5,344 nucleotides of DNA from Roseovarius sp. (GTDB lineage Bacteria; Pseudomonadota; Alphaproteobacteria; Rhodobacterales; Rhodobacteraceae), in assembly GCA_023260815.1 (NCBI GenBank), contig JALQUE010000424.1:1-5344 (forward strand), read 5' to 3'. How positions within the stretch are numbered: position 1 is the stretch's first letter; each line of letters begins with the position of its first letter. Positions 1 to 5,344 of the stretch are shown in pieces. Made by a program: the position numbers and the translations under genes. Under the pieces are notes generated by a model, which was given only the letters and a program-made list of their open reading frames with translations, had not been told where the DNA came from and searched no databases.

Positions 1-1583
1 GCGATCTCTTCCTCGGTCGCGCCATTGCGCATCGCTTCGCTCAGCCGCTCCTGTGCCGCGCGCATCCGCTCCAGCGCGTCGCCGATATCGCCCTCTTCCA
101 GCAGGATCGCCAGATCCCACAGCGCCTGCGCGATCTCGTCCTGCGCCTCTGTGTCCAGACTGTCATGCCGCACCAACGTCTCCAGCCGCCGCAAGATCAC
201 CCGCAGCTTGAGATAGGCGGTTTCCGACCGGAACAGACCATCTTCGGGCCGGTGCGACACCGCCCGCAAAACCTGCGTCACCCGCTTGCCGTTGTCCTTG
301 GCCCACAAAAGATCGCGGCGCTGCTCGATCACCGCTGCCGCCATCGGATCGAAAAACCGCCGCGCCGGAAGCCGCATCTGCTGGGGCGCGCTCAGCCCGG
401 CCTGACCATCGGCGTCACGCACCTCAAGTTGCAGCGTCACCGGCAGATGCGCCCAAGGATGCTGCGACAGGTTTTCGATCAGGGTTTCGGTAAATTCGGC
501 CCTGTCGCCGGTGATCGGCATCGGCAGGTCCAATTCGATCGGATCACGCGGATCGGGCTCGGCCTGCAGCCCGTGACGGCGGCTCAGTTCGGCCATGTCC
601 AACCGGAACACCGCCCGCCCCTCGACGACGCCGTAATCGTCCATCGCGCGGAACGGCTGGCTCATCTGCCCGTCAAAGGTGGTTTCGACGCCGGTCTGCA
701 TGATCTGCACGCTTGGCCCCGTATCCGGCAGCGCCGTTATGGTCCAGCTTTGGCCGCCGGGTCCGTCGATCATCAGCGTGCCGTCCTGCGTGATGTCGAA
801 CCCCTGTTCGGGGTCTGTTGCGGCTCCCACATCTTCCGTCCGTCCCGAGACCGTCTCGGCAACGCTCAGCGCGCCCACCTCTCCATAAAGACGCACAGTG
901 ATACGGCTGCCCTCTGGTGTCTCGATCACCCCGGTCTGGTCATTCAGATACAGGCTGGGCAAGCCGGTATAGGCAGGCGGCTCGATCCAGCCTTCCCAAG
1001 CCGGGCCATTGGCCAACGCGGCGCCGCCGCCCGGCCCCATGCCCGCCACGCTCCCCACGCGCCAGACCGACCCGAACAGCAAGGCCACCACCAGACCCAA
1101 CAAAGCGACATACCGCAGCCCGAAAGGATCGCGCGTCGACAGCCTCAGATCCGGCTCGACCGCACGCGCCTCGGCGGCGCGGTCGGCCATACGCGCCTGA
1201 TGCGCGCGCCACAGGGCTTCCGATCCGCGATCACCGCTGCCCACCGCCTGCGCATCCGCCAGCGCCGCCAGCGGATGACCCGGCAGGCTGGCATCGATCC
1301 GCGCCAACGCGTCCTCGCGGCTTGGCCAGCGAAACGCCCTCAGCCCCCGGACCGCAAAGAGCCCGAACGCCAGCAACGCGGCGATCATCGCCCCCCACAC
1401 CAGTTCCAGAGGCATCAGGTCATGCAACCCCAGAAGCAACACCGCCGATACGGTGGCAACCAGCGACCATAGCGGCCAGAATGCCCTGACCAGCCGTTCC
1501 GCGATCAGTCCCGCCCATGTCAGGGTCAGGGGCCGGCGCAGCCGGCTCAGCACAGGTGTCAGAGGGGTGGTTTGCCGCTGCAT
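1..1583 (-). CDS. TIGR02302/DUF4175 family membrane protein, N-terminal part
   Basis: This is a long open frame with no stop before the left edge, giving 527 complete codons of a protein whose family is usually about 850 residues, so the C-terminal third is missing. Three hydrophobic segments are visible at about residues 35-54, 60-80 and 157-176. The first two form a hairpin and the third follows a charged linker. After it comes a soluble region with the WIEPPAYTG-like motif (residues 199-207) and the DDYGV motif (315-319), both familiar from this family. A charged helical stretch then runs from about residue 410 to 527. The start is well fixed: an in-frame TGA lies at 1598-1596, ATG at 1583 is the only ATG after it, and an AAGGGA ribosome site sits 7 nt upstream. 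The gene follows lysA after 37 nt and is probably cotranscribed with it. The family is alphaproteobacterial and of unknown function. In known members the missing C-terminus is Gln/Gly-rich low-complexity sequence thought to lie outside the membrane. Confidence 0.88.
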   Translation of the reverse strand, partial: MQRQTTPLTPVLSRLRRPLTLTWAGLIAERLVRAFWPLWSLVATVSAVLLLGLHDLMPLELVWGAMIAALLAFGLFAVRGLRAFRWPSREDALARIDASLPGHPLAALADAQAVGSGDRGSEALWRAHQARMADRAAEARAVEPDLRLSTRDPFGLRYVALLGLVVALLFGSVWRVGSVAGMGPGGGAALANGPAWEGWIEPPAYTGLPSLYLNDQTGVIETPEGSRITVRLYGEVGALSVAETVSGRTEDVGAATDPEQGFDITQDGTLMIDGPGGQSWTITALPDTGPSVQIMQTGVETTFDGQMSQPFRAMDDYGVVEGRAVFRLDMAELSRRHGLQAEPDPRDPIELDLPMPITGDRAEFTETLIENLSQHPWAHLPVTLQLEVRDADGQAGLSAPQQMRLPARRFFDPMAAAVIEQRRDLLWAKDNGKRVTQVLRAVSHRPEDGLFRSETAYLKLRVILRRLETLVRHDSLDTEAQDEIAQALWDLAILLEEGDIGDALERMRAAQERLSEAMRNGATEEEI

Positions 1584-1620
1584 GCTCCGTTCCCTTCAGG
1601 GGCCGGACACGCCCATCGCG

Positions 1621-2886
1621 TCACAGCCACTCGGGGATGGTATCTCGATTTATGATCTCGTCAAAGGTCGGCCTTGCCCGGATGACAGCGAATTGATGCT
1701 CATGCACCAGAACTTCGGGCACAAGCGGCCGTGTGTTATACTCGCTGGCCATCACCGCGCCATAGGCGCCCGCACTCCGAAACGCCACCAGATCGCCCTG
1801 CGCCAGCCCCGGCATCATCCGTGCCTTGGCAAAGGTATCGCCCGATTCGCAGACCGGCCCGACAATGTCATAGGCCGCCTGCTCGGCACCGGGCTGCGGC
1901 TCGCGGACGGGGACGATGTCGTGATAGGCGTCGTACATTGCCGGTCGGATCAGATCGTTCATCGCCGCATCGAGGATCAGGAAATCGCGCCCCTCCCCGG
2001 CCTTGAGGTAAATCACCTCGCTCACCAGAATCCCGGCATTGCCCACCACCAGACGGCCCGGCTCGATCTCGATCTCACAGCCCAGATGCCCGACCGTCTC
2101 CTTGATAAGCTGGCCATAATCCATCGGCAAAGGCGGCGCCTCGTTCGACCGGGTATAGGGAATGCCCAGACCCCCGCCCAGATCAAGCCGCCGGATGTCG
2201 TGCCCATCCGCGCGCAGCGCCTCGGTCAGATCGGCGACCTTTTCATAGGCCAGCCGGAACGGCTCCAGCTCGGTCAACTGGCTGCCGATATGCACATCGA
2301 TCCCGACCACCTCCAGCCCCGGCATCGCCGCCGCCTCGGCATAGACCTCTCGGGCGCGGGCGATCGGGATGCCGAACTTGTTCTCGCTCTTGCCGGTGGC
2401 GATCTTGGCGTGGGTCTTGGCATCCACATCCGGGTTGACACGCACGGTGATCGGCGCGCGCATCCCCAAGGATAGCGCCACCTCGTTCAGGGCCGCCATC
2501 TCGGGCTCGGATTCGACGTTGAACTGCCGAATTCCCCCCTCAAGCGCCATCCGCATTTCGTCACGGGTCTTGCCGACGCCCGAAAAGACGATTCGCTCGC
2601 CCGGCACGCCTGCGGCCTTGGCGCGTGCGTATTCCCCGCCCGAGACCACGTCCATCCCCGCGCCAAGCTCGGCCAGCGTCTTGAGGATCGCCAGATTGCT
2701 GGCCGCTTTCATCGCATAGCAGATCAGATGCTCGGTCCCGGCCAACGCCTCGTCGAACAGGCGGAAATGCCGGCTCAGCGTCGCGGTCGAATAGCAATAG
2801 AACGGCGTGCCCACCTGGGCCGCGATCTCGGCCACGGGCACATCTTCGGCGTAAAGCTCGCCATTGCGATAAAGAAAATGATCCAT
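1621..2886 (-). CDS. lysA: Diaminopimelate decarboxylase
   Basis: LysA removes the D-side carboxylate of meso-diaminopimelate to give L-lysine, the last step of the cytoplasmic lysine pathway, using pyridoxal phosphate (PLP). The 421-residue length is normal for the family. Visible landmarks of the fold-type III alanine-racemase-like barrel are the PLP lysine K60 in CYAMKA, HIGSQ at 199-203, the glycine-rich phosphate-binding loop GGGLG at 237-241 and EPGR at 275-278. In the C-terminal beta domain are CESGD at 346-350, contributing the cross-subunit cysteine, and AGAYG around Y375. No key residue is missing. The start is fixed: an in-frame TAA lies at 2898-2896, only 12 nt upstream, and the MDHFLYR N-terminus is typical of Rhodobacterales LysA. 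No convincing Shine-Dalgarno sequence is visible. The gene is separated from the upstream ATP-grasp gene by a strong stem-loop, so it should have its own promoter. A palindrome at 2912-2927 lies in that leader. Confidence 0.97.
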   Translation of the reverse strand: MDHFLYRNGELYAEDVPVAEIAAQVGTPFYCYSTATLSRHFRLFDEALAGTEHLICYAMKAASNLAILKTLAELGAGMDVVSGGEYARAKAAGVPGERIVFSGVGKTRDEMRMALEGGIRQFNVESEPEMAALNEVALSLGMRAPITVRVNPDVDAKTHAKIATGKSENKFGIPIARAREVYAEAAAMPGLEVVGIDVHIGSQLTELEPFRLAYEKVADLTEALRADGHDIRRLDLGGGLGIPYTRSNEAPPLPMDYGQLIKETVGHLGCEIEIEPGRLVVGNAGILVSEVIYLKAGEGRDFLILDAAMNDLIRPAMYDAYHDIVPVREPQPGAEQAAYDIVGPVCESGDTFAKARMMPGLAQGDLVAFRSAGAYGAVMASEYNTRPLVPEVLVHEHQFAVIRARPTFDEIINRDTIPEWL

Positions 2887-2911
2887 GTCGCGCCATTACG
2901 GCGATTTACCG

Positions 2912-2927
2912 TTCGGATCAATCCGAA
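2912..2927. promoter_or_regulatory. Palindrome upstream of lysA, possible operator
   Basis: TTCGGATCAATCCGAA is a perfect inverted repeat with two 7-nt arms around a 2-nt centre. It lies 25 nt upstream of the lysA start codon. Its size and place suit a dimeric repressor or activator site, but I do not recognise the motif. The two-base centre would not form a stable RNA hairpin without losing inner pairs. A single perfect 16-nt palindrome is suggestive, not proof. No clear -10/-35 promoter can be read around it. Confidence 0.35.
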
Positions 2928-2948
2928 TCGCGGCGCAGGTCACGACAC

Positions 2949-2988
2949 GGGGTCCGGGGGCGGGCCGATCGCACCGCCCCCGGACCCC
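2949..2988 (-). terminator. GC-rich stem-loop after the ATP-grasp gene, likely terminator
   Basis: The arms GGGGTCCGGGGGCGG (2949-2963) and CCGCCCCCGGACCCC (2974-2988) are perfectly complementary over 15 bp and enclose a 10-nt loop. The structure begins 6 nt after the TGA of the ATP-grasp gene. It lacks a T-tract on either strand, so it is not a textbook intrinsic terminator. It could instead work with Rho or as a 3'-end stabiliser. Its position and strength make transcript-end formation the most likely role, separating the ATP-grasp transcript from lysA. Confidence 0.7.
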
Positions 2989-2994
2989 ATGCGA

Positions 2995-4182
2995 TCACTT
3001 GCGGCTGCGAGCCGCCCGCATCTTGCGTTTGAGCGCGTCCAGATAGGTTCGGGACCGCTCGGCCACCCGGTCGAACACCGGGGCAAAATCGGGGTTATGA
3101 ATGCCAGTGCCGGTCGCCAGCTGATACAGCATGTGATGCGGATTGCCGTTGCACTCGATGATCAGCGGCCCCTCTGGCGTGATCGCGATATCCCAGCCGA
3201 TGACACCGAATTTGGGCAGCACCTCATGCGCCGCGCCGGTCATCCGAAGCACCTCGTCCCAATGGGGGATCTGCACCTCGGTGAACACGGCGTCACTGAC
3301 CGGATGCCGGTCGATGACCTCCTGATCCGGGCCACTGCCCCGGCGACACTGCAAAACCTTGCCGCTGGTCTTGTCCAACTCGGCCAGCATGCTGCCCGGC
3401 TGCCAGTAATTGTCCGACATGGCCTCTGGCGAAGGCACTTTCCACAGCGCATAAAGACAACTCGGCGTTGCACCGTCATACACCGTGACCACGCGGATAC
3501 TGCCCACGGCCTGCCCGGCAACATCGCTCATCATGGAATGCTGCTGCACCGCGTCCTGAAACAGGAAACCGTCTTCGTAGGTGGCATCGACTTCACTGGC
3601 GAAGGCCCGCAGGTCGATCGTCTTGCCATTCGACAGGATCAGCGCGCGCGCCCCCCGATCCAGGCCCGAAATCAGGGCCGATCCAATGCTGCCCGATCCC
3701 TCTTCGGGCTTCACGAACAGCGGATAGCTGGCCTCGGTCATGAGGAACATCTCGATATCCTCGACACTGCGCAAAGAGCGCAGATTGCCATAGCTGCGGT
3801 CCTTCGAAAACACCGCCTGCAGGCCCGGCACCGGAAATCCGAAACTCTCCATGACCGCACCGTACATGACCTTGTCGCGCACAAAGGGGCGCAGGACGGT
3901 GATCGGCAAGGGCGACAGGCGCCGGTTCAACCGCGCGCTGCCCTTCTCGCCCACATAGGTCATCTTCTCGGCAAGGCTCAGTTCAGGCCGATAAACCTGA
4001 TTGCTGTAATATTCGTGGAAATCCATCGCCCGCCAGCCGGCACACAGGCGCATCAGCTCGCGAAACTGCCGCAACGGGCTGATCCCGAACTTGCGCGCGA
4101 CATCCTCGATCAGCTTCGCGGTGGGGGGCTTGGGCTTGGACGGCGCTTCCAGAAGCGCCATAGGGGTTACAGCTTCGGTCAT
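2995..4182 (-). CDS. Sugar-transfer-associated ATP-grasp protein
   Basis: The 395-residue soluble protein has the layout of the ATP-grasp fold and most resembles the sugar-transfer-associated ATP-grasp family (Pfam ATPgrasp_ST). Visible landmarks are RDK at 102-104 opening the domain, the ATP-binding lysine in FVKPEEGSGS (K158), and VGSIRVVTV at 226-234. The metal-binding end is GWDIAITPEGPLIIECNGNP at 329-348, with D331, E343 and N345. The N-terminal 100 residues are helical and basic, and the C-terminus is a lysine/arginine-rich tail. I see no signal peptide or membrane helix, so it should act in the cytoplasm. ATP-grasp enzymes activate a carboxylate as acyl phosphate and join it to an amine or similar nucleophile. 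Members of this family are predicted to act in surface polysaccharide synthesis, with unknown substrates. The start is fixed because an in-frame TGA at 4239-4237 is followed by no other start codon. The gene stands alone, with no glycosyltransferase beside it. Confidence 0.85.
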   Translation of the reverse strand: MTEAVTPMALLEAPSKPKPPTAKLIEDVARKFGISPLRQFRELMRLCAGWRAMDFHEYYSNQVYRPELSLAEKMTYVGEKGSARLNRRLSPLPITVLRPFVRDKVMYGAVMESFGFPVPGLQAVFSKDRSYGNLRSLRSVEDIEMFLMTEASYPLFVKPEEGSGSIGSALISGLDRGARALILSNGKTIDLRAFASEVDATYEDGFLFQDAVQQHSMMSDVAGQAVGSIRVVTVYDGATPSCLYALWKVPSPEAMSDNYWQPGSMLAELDKTSGKVLQCRRGSGPDQEVIDRHPVSDAVFTEVQIPHWDEVLRMTGAAHEVLPKFGVIGWDIAITPEGPLIIECNGNPHHMLYQLATGTGIHNPDFAPVFDRVAERSRTYLDALKRKMRAARSRK

Positions 4183-4366
4183 CGTCTCGGTATCCTCATC
4201 AACAAAACTGTCTTCGAGGAAATGTATGACTGCCGATCATGTCCAAATTTTGGCAACAATACTGCTTTTGCGGACCACATTATGCATTTTGCAGCCACAC
4301 AAGGCCATGTCAGCAGGCGTGTGGCCCGTGCTGCCGGTCAGGCGCCAGTGCCGGTTTCCCGCCGCT
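4183..4366 (-). promoter_or_regulatory. Intergenic leader upstream of the ATP-grasp gene
   Basis: This 184-nt gap between the DUF2834 stop and the ATP-grasp start is the largest gene-free stretch in the window. Its half nearest the ATP-grasp gene (about 4183-4300) is visibly richer in A and T than its surroundings, as expected of a promoter region. It contains a small palindrome CCAAATTTTGG (4241-4251 by my count) and the minus-strand stretch TGCAAAATGCATAATG around 4280-4292. I could not place a convincing -35/-10 pair with normal spacing. GAGG about 11 nt before the ATG may be the ribosome site. There is no clear terminator hairpin for the upstream DUF2834 transcript. Confidence 0.4.
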
Positions 4367-4672
4367 TTACCGCTGACCCGACCGCAGGAACAGATAAAGC
4401 GGCAGACCGCAGCTGACCCCGATGCCAAAGGTCGCCGGAATCGCGATCAGGCCCAGCCATGCGCGCCGCGTCACGCACTCCCAGATCACCCAGATCGTCA
4501 GCGTGACCGCCGCAATCGTCAGATCCCAGACCAGCCCGCTGGTGGCGGCATTGGCGTGCCACGCATCCACCATGCCCATCAGATCGACACCGTTTTCCCT
4601 GAACCAGGCAATGAACCAGCTCATCGGGTGCACAGCGCCCCAGATGGCCAGCGCCAGCCAGACCCACCTCAC
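4367..4672 (-). CDS. DUF2834 family small membrane protein
   Basis: The 101-residue protein has three hydrophobic segments at about residues 3-23, 45-65 and 72-96. Landmarks are RVWLALAIWGAVHP-like tryptophan-rich sequence at the N-terminus and a GLPLYLFLR ending, a layout I recognise as DUF2834. It should be an inner-membrane protein; no function is known. I chose the GTG at 4672, whose GTGA overlaps the TGA of the lipoprotein gene by 4 nt. The protein then begins directly with the first membrane helix. The same frame can be extended upstream to a TTG at 4714, adding 14 polar residues inside the lipoprotein gene, but TTG is rare and the extension has no family look. No good Shine-Dalgarno sequence precedes the GTG, so translation probably depends on ribosomes finishing the lipoprotein gene. 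Confidence 0.8.
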   Translation of the reverse strand: MRWVWLALAIWGAVHPMSWFIAWFRENGVDLMGMVDAWHANAATSGLVWDLTIAAVTLTIWVIWECVTRRAWLGLIAIPATFGIGVSCGLPLYLFLRSGQR

Positions 4673-4857
4673 AGCGTCGTGCCCACATGCATGCTGACAT
4701 TGCCGCGGATCCAACCGGCCCCGACCGACCCGTTCACGCCACGATCACCGACACCGACATTCGCCTTTGCCGTGGGGCGGATCGGGTCTCCATCGGCGCC
4801 GCAGCCCGCCAGCCCCGCCATCGCGGTCAGCGCCAGTATTCCAACCATGCGTTTCAT
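4669..4857 (-). CDS. Small lipoprotein downstream of argH
   Basis: The 62-residue product begins with a lipoprotein signal peptide: MKR, a hydrophobic core at residues 5-15 and a lipobox LAGC with the lipidated cysteine at position 19. Signal peptidase II would leave a mature peptide of about 44 residues. It is rich in glycine and valine, with a VGVG...GVNGSVGAG pattern and no cysteine beyond the lipidated one. The residues after the cysteine are GADGD; the +2 residue is glycine, so there is no inner-membrane retention aspartate at +2 and outer-membrane sorting is plausible. The ATG overlaps the argH stop as ATGA, and an AAGGAG ribosome site 8 nt upstream lies inside argH. Its function is unknown. 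I recall similar tiny lipoproteins beside argH in related bacteria but cannot verify this here. Confidence 0.85.
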   Translation of the reverse strand: MKRMVGILALTAMAGLAGCGADGDPIRPTAKANVGVGDRGVNGSVGAGWIRGNVSMHVGTTL

Positions 4858-5344
4858 CCCACAATCTCCTTCCAGCGTGCGATCTGCGCGCGCACCTGTT
4901 CGGGGGCGGTTCCGCCATAGCTCATCCGCGACGCCACCGAATTATGCACACCCAGAACATCATAGACCGATGCGTCGATTTCTCCATGCACCGATTGCAT
5001 CTCCTCAAGGCTCAACTCCGGCAGATCGCAGCCCTTGCGCTCGGCCATCGCCACAAGGCTGCCCGTGACGTGATGCGCCTCGCGGAAGGGCATCCCCAGC
5101 ACCCGCACCAGCCAATCCGCCAGATCGGTCGCCGTGCTGAATCCGGCGCCCGCCGCGGCCTCCAGTGCGGCGCGCTGCGGGGCCATGTCGCGCACCATGC
5201 CATCCATCGCCGCCAGCGCCAGCATCAAGGTATCGGCGGCATCGAAGACCTGCTCCTTGTCCTCCTGCATGTCCTTGGAATAGGCCAGCGGCAAGCCCTT
5301 CATCACCATCATCAGCGCAACATTCGCCCCAAAGATACGCCCCA
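4854..5344 (-). CDS. argH: Argininosuccinate lyase, C-terminal part
   Basis: ArgH splits argininosuccinate into arginine and fumarate, the last step of arginine synthesis, as a cytoplasmic homotetramer of the fumarase/aspartase superfamily. Only the last 163 complete codons of about 460 are here; the gene runs off the right edge, and the frame stays open to that edge upstream of any internal ATG. Strong family landmarks are GRIFGANVALMM, then KGLPLAYSKDMQEDKE around visible residues 15-30. Further on are FREAHHVTG and the C-terminal SVASRMSYGGTAPEQV segment followed by a WKEIVG ending. The GSSxMPxKxNP catalytic loop should lie just outside the window. Nothing looks broken in the visible part. 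Its TGA is shared with the start of the lipoprotein gene, so it leads a coupled cluster with the lipoprotein and the DUF2834 gene. Confidence 0.96.
   Translation of the reverse strand, partial: GRIFGANVALMMVMKGLPLAYSKDMQEDKEQVFDAADTLMLALAAMDGMVRDMAPQRAALEAAAGAGFSTATDLADWLVRVLGMPFREAHHVTGSLVAMAERKGCDLPELSLEEMQSVHGEIDASVYDVLGVHNSVASRMSYGGTAPEQVRAQIARWKEIVG
4866..4871 (-). promoter_or_regulatory. Shine-Dalgarno site for the lipoprotein, inside argH
   Basis: AAGGAG on the minus strand lies 8 nt before the lipoprotein ATG and within the last codons of argH. It is the best ribosome site in the window. It supports the overlapping ATG as the real start and shows that the lipoprotein can recruit ribosomes itself. 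Confidence 0.75.

Noticed and set aside
165..1472. A 435-codon open frame on the plus strand
   Set aside because: It is antisense to the TIGR02302 gene, whose translation carries family motifs and membrane helices. The plus-strand product is rich in Arg, Pro, His and Gln with no recognisable domain, which is typical of a GC-rich shadow frame.
1596..1616. A six-codon minus-strand mini-frame between lysA and the TIGR02302 gene, in frame with the latter
   Set aside because: It is too short to judge, has no ribosome site of its own, and encodes no run of lysine or other codon suggesting attenuation.
4280..4300. A sigma-54-like TGGC...TGCA pattern on the minus strand upstream of the ATP-grasp gene
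   Set aside because: The spacing between the GG and GC elements is one base short of the required distance, and the inner consensus bases do not match.
4237..4308. A 23-codon minus-strand frame in the gap before the ATP-grasp gene
   Set aside because: It has no Shine-Dalgarno sequence and no recognisable peptide pattern, and a frame of this length is expected by chance.
4311..4335. A CAGCA/TGCTG inverted repeat that might end the DUF2834 transcript
   Set aside because: Only five base pairs form before mismatches, the loop is long and no T-tract follows.
3103..4355. A 12-nt direct repeat GCCAGTGCCGGT at 3103-3114 and 4344-4355, near both ends of the ATP-grasp region
   Set aside because: One copy lies inside the coding sequence rather than at a boundary, and about one 12-nt match is expected by chance in a window of this size, so it is not evidence of an insertion scar.
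2728..4416. A 562-codon open frame on the plus strand
   Set aside because: It lies antisense to the ATP-grasp gene and the start of lysA and runs across both intergenic gaps. Its composition is shadow-like and no family is recognisable.
4091..5068. A 325-codon open frame on the plus strand
   Set aside because: It crosses four well-supported minus-strand genes, and its second half is a Pro/Arg/Ser-rich sequence without domain features.

Overview
The window looks like a chromosomal segment of a Rhodobacteraceae-type alphaproteobacterium (order Rhodobacterales). It is GC-rich. All recognisable genes lie on the minus strand. The protein sequences of the argininosuccinate lyase C-terminus, the diaminopimelate decarboxylase and the TIGR02302-type membrane protein all read as typical for that group. 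This placement rests on remembered family features, not on a database search.

In transcription order (from high to low coordinates) the window holds six genes. They are the C-terminal third of argH (cut by the right edge), a 62-residue lipoprotein, a three-helix DUF2834 membrane protein, a 395-residue ATP-grasp protein of the sugar-transfer-associated type, a complete lysA, and the N-terminal 527 residues of a TIGR02302/DUF4175 membrane protein (cut by the left edge). Opposite-strand open frames are long only because of the GC-rich codon pattern; I see no credible plus-strand gene.

The block falls into three transcriptional pieces. In argH-lipoprotein-DUF2834, each start codon overlaps the previous stop by 4 nt (ATGA, then GTGA), so they should form one translationally coupled unit. 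The ATP-grasp gene stands apart: a 184-nt non-coding stretch, lower in GC than its surroundings, precedes it, and a 108-nt gap holding a perfect 15-bp GC-rich stem-loop follows it. lysA and the TIGR02302 gene are 37 nt apart and probably cotranscribed. A 16-nt palindrome lies shortly upstream of lysA.

Functionally, argH (last step of arginine synthesis) and lysA (last step of lysine synthesis) are amino-acid biosynthesis genes with small envelope proteins around them. The ATP-grasp gene has no obvious pathway partner here; its family is linked to surface polysaccharide synthesis. It is the most accessory-looking element. I found no RNA genes, mobile elements, CRISPR arrays or integration scars, and no clear evidence of a wholly new system.
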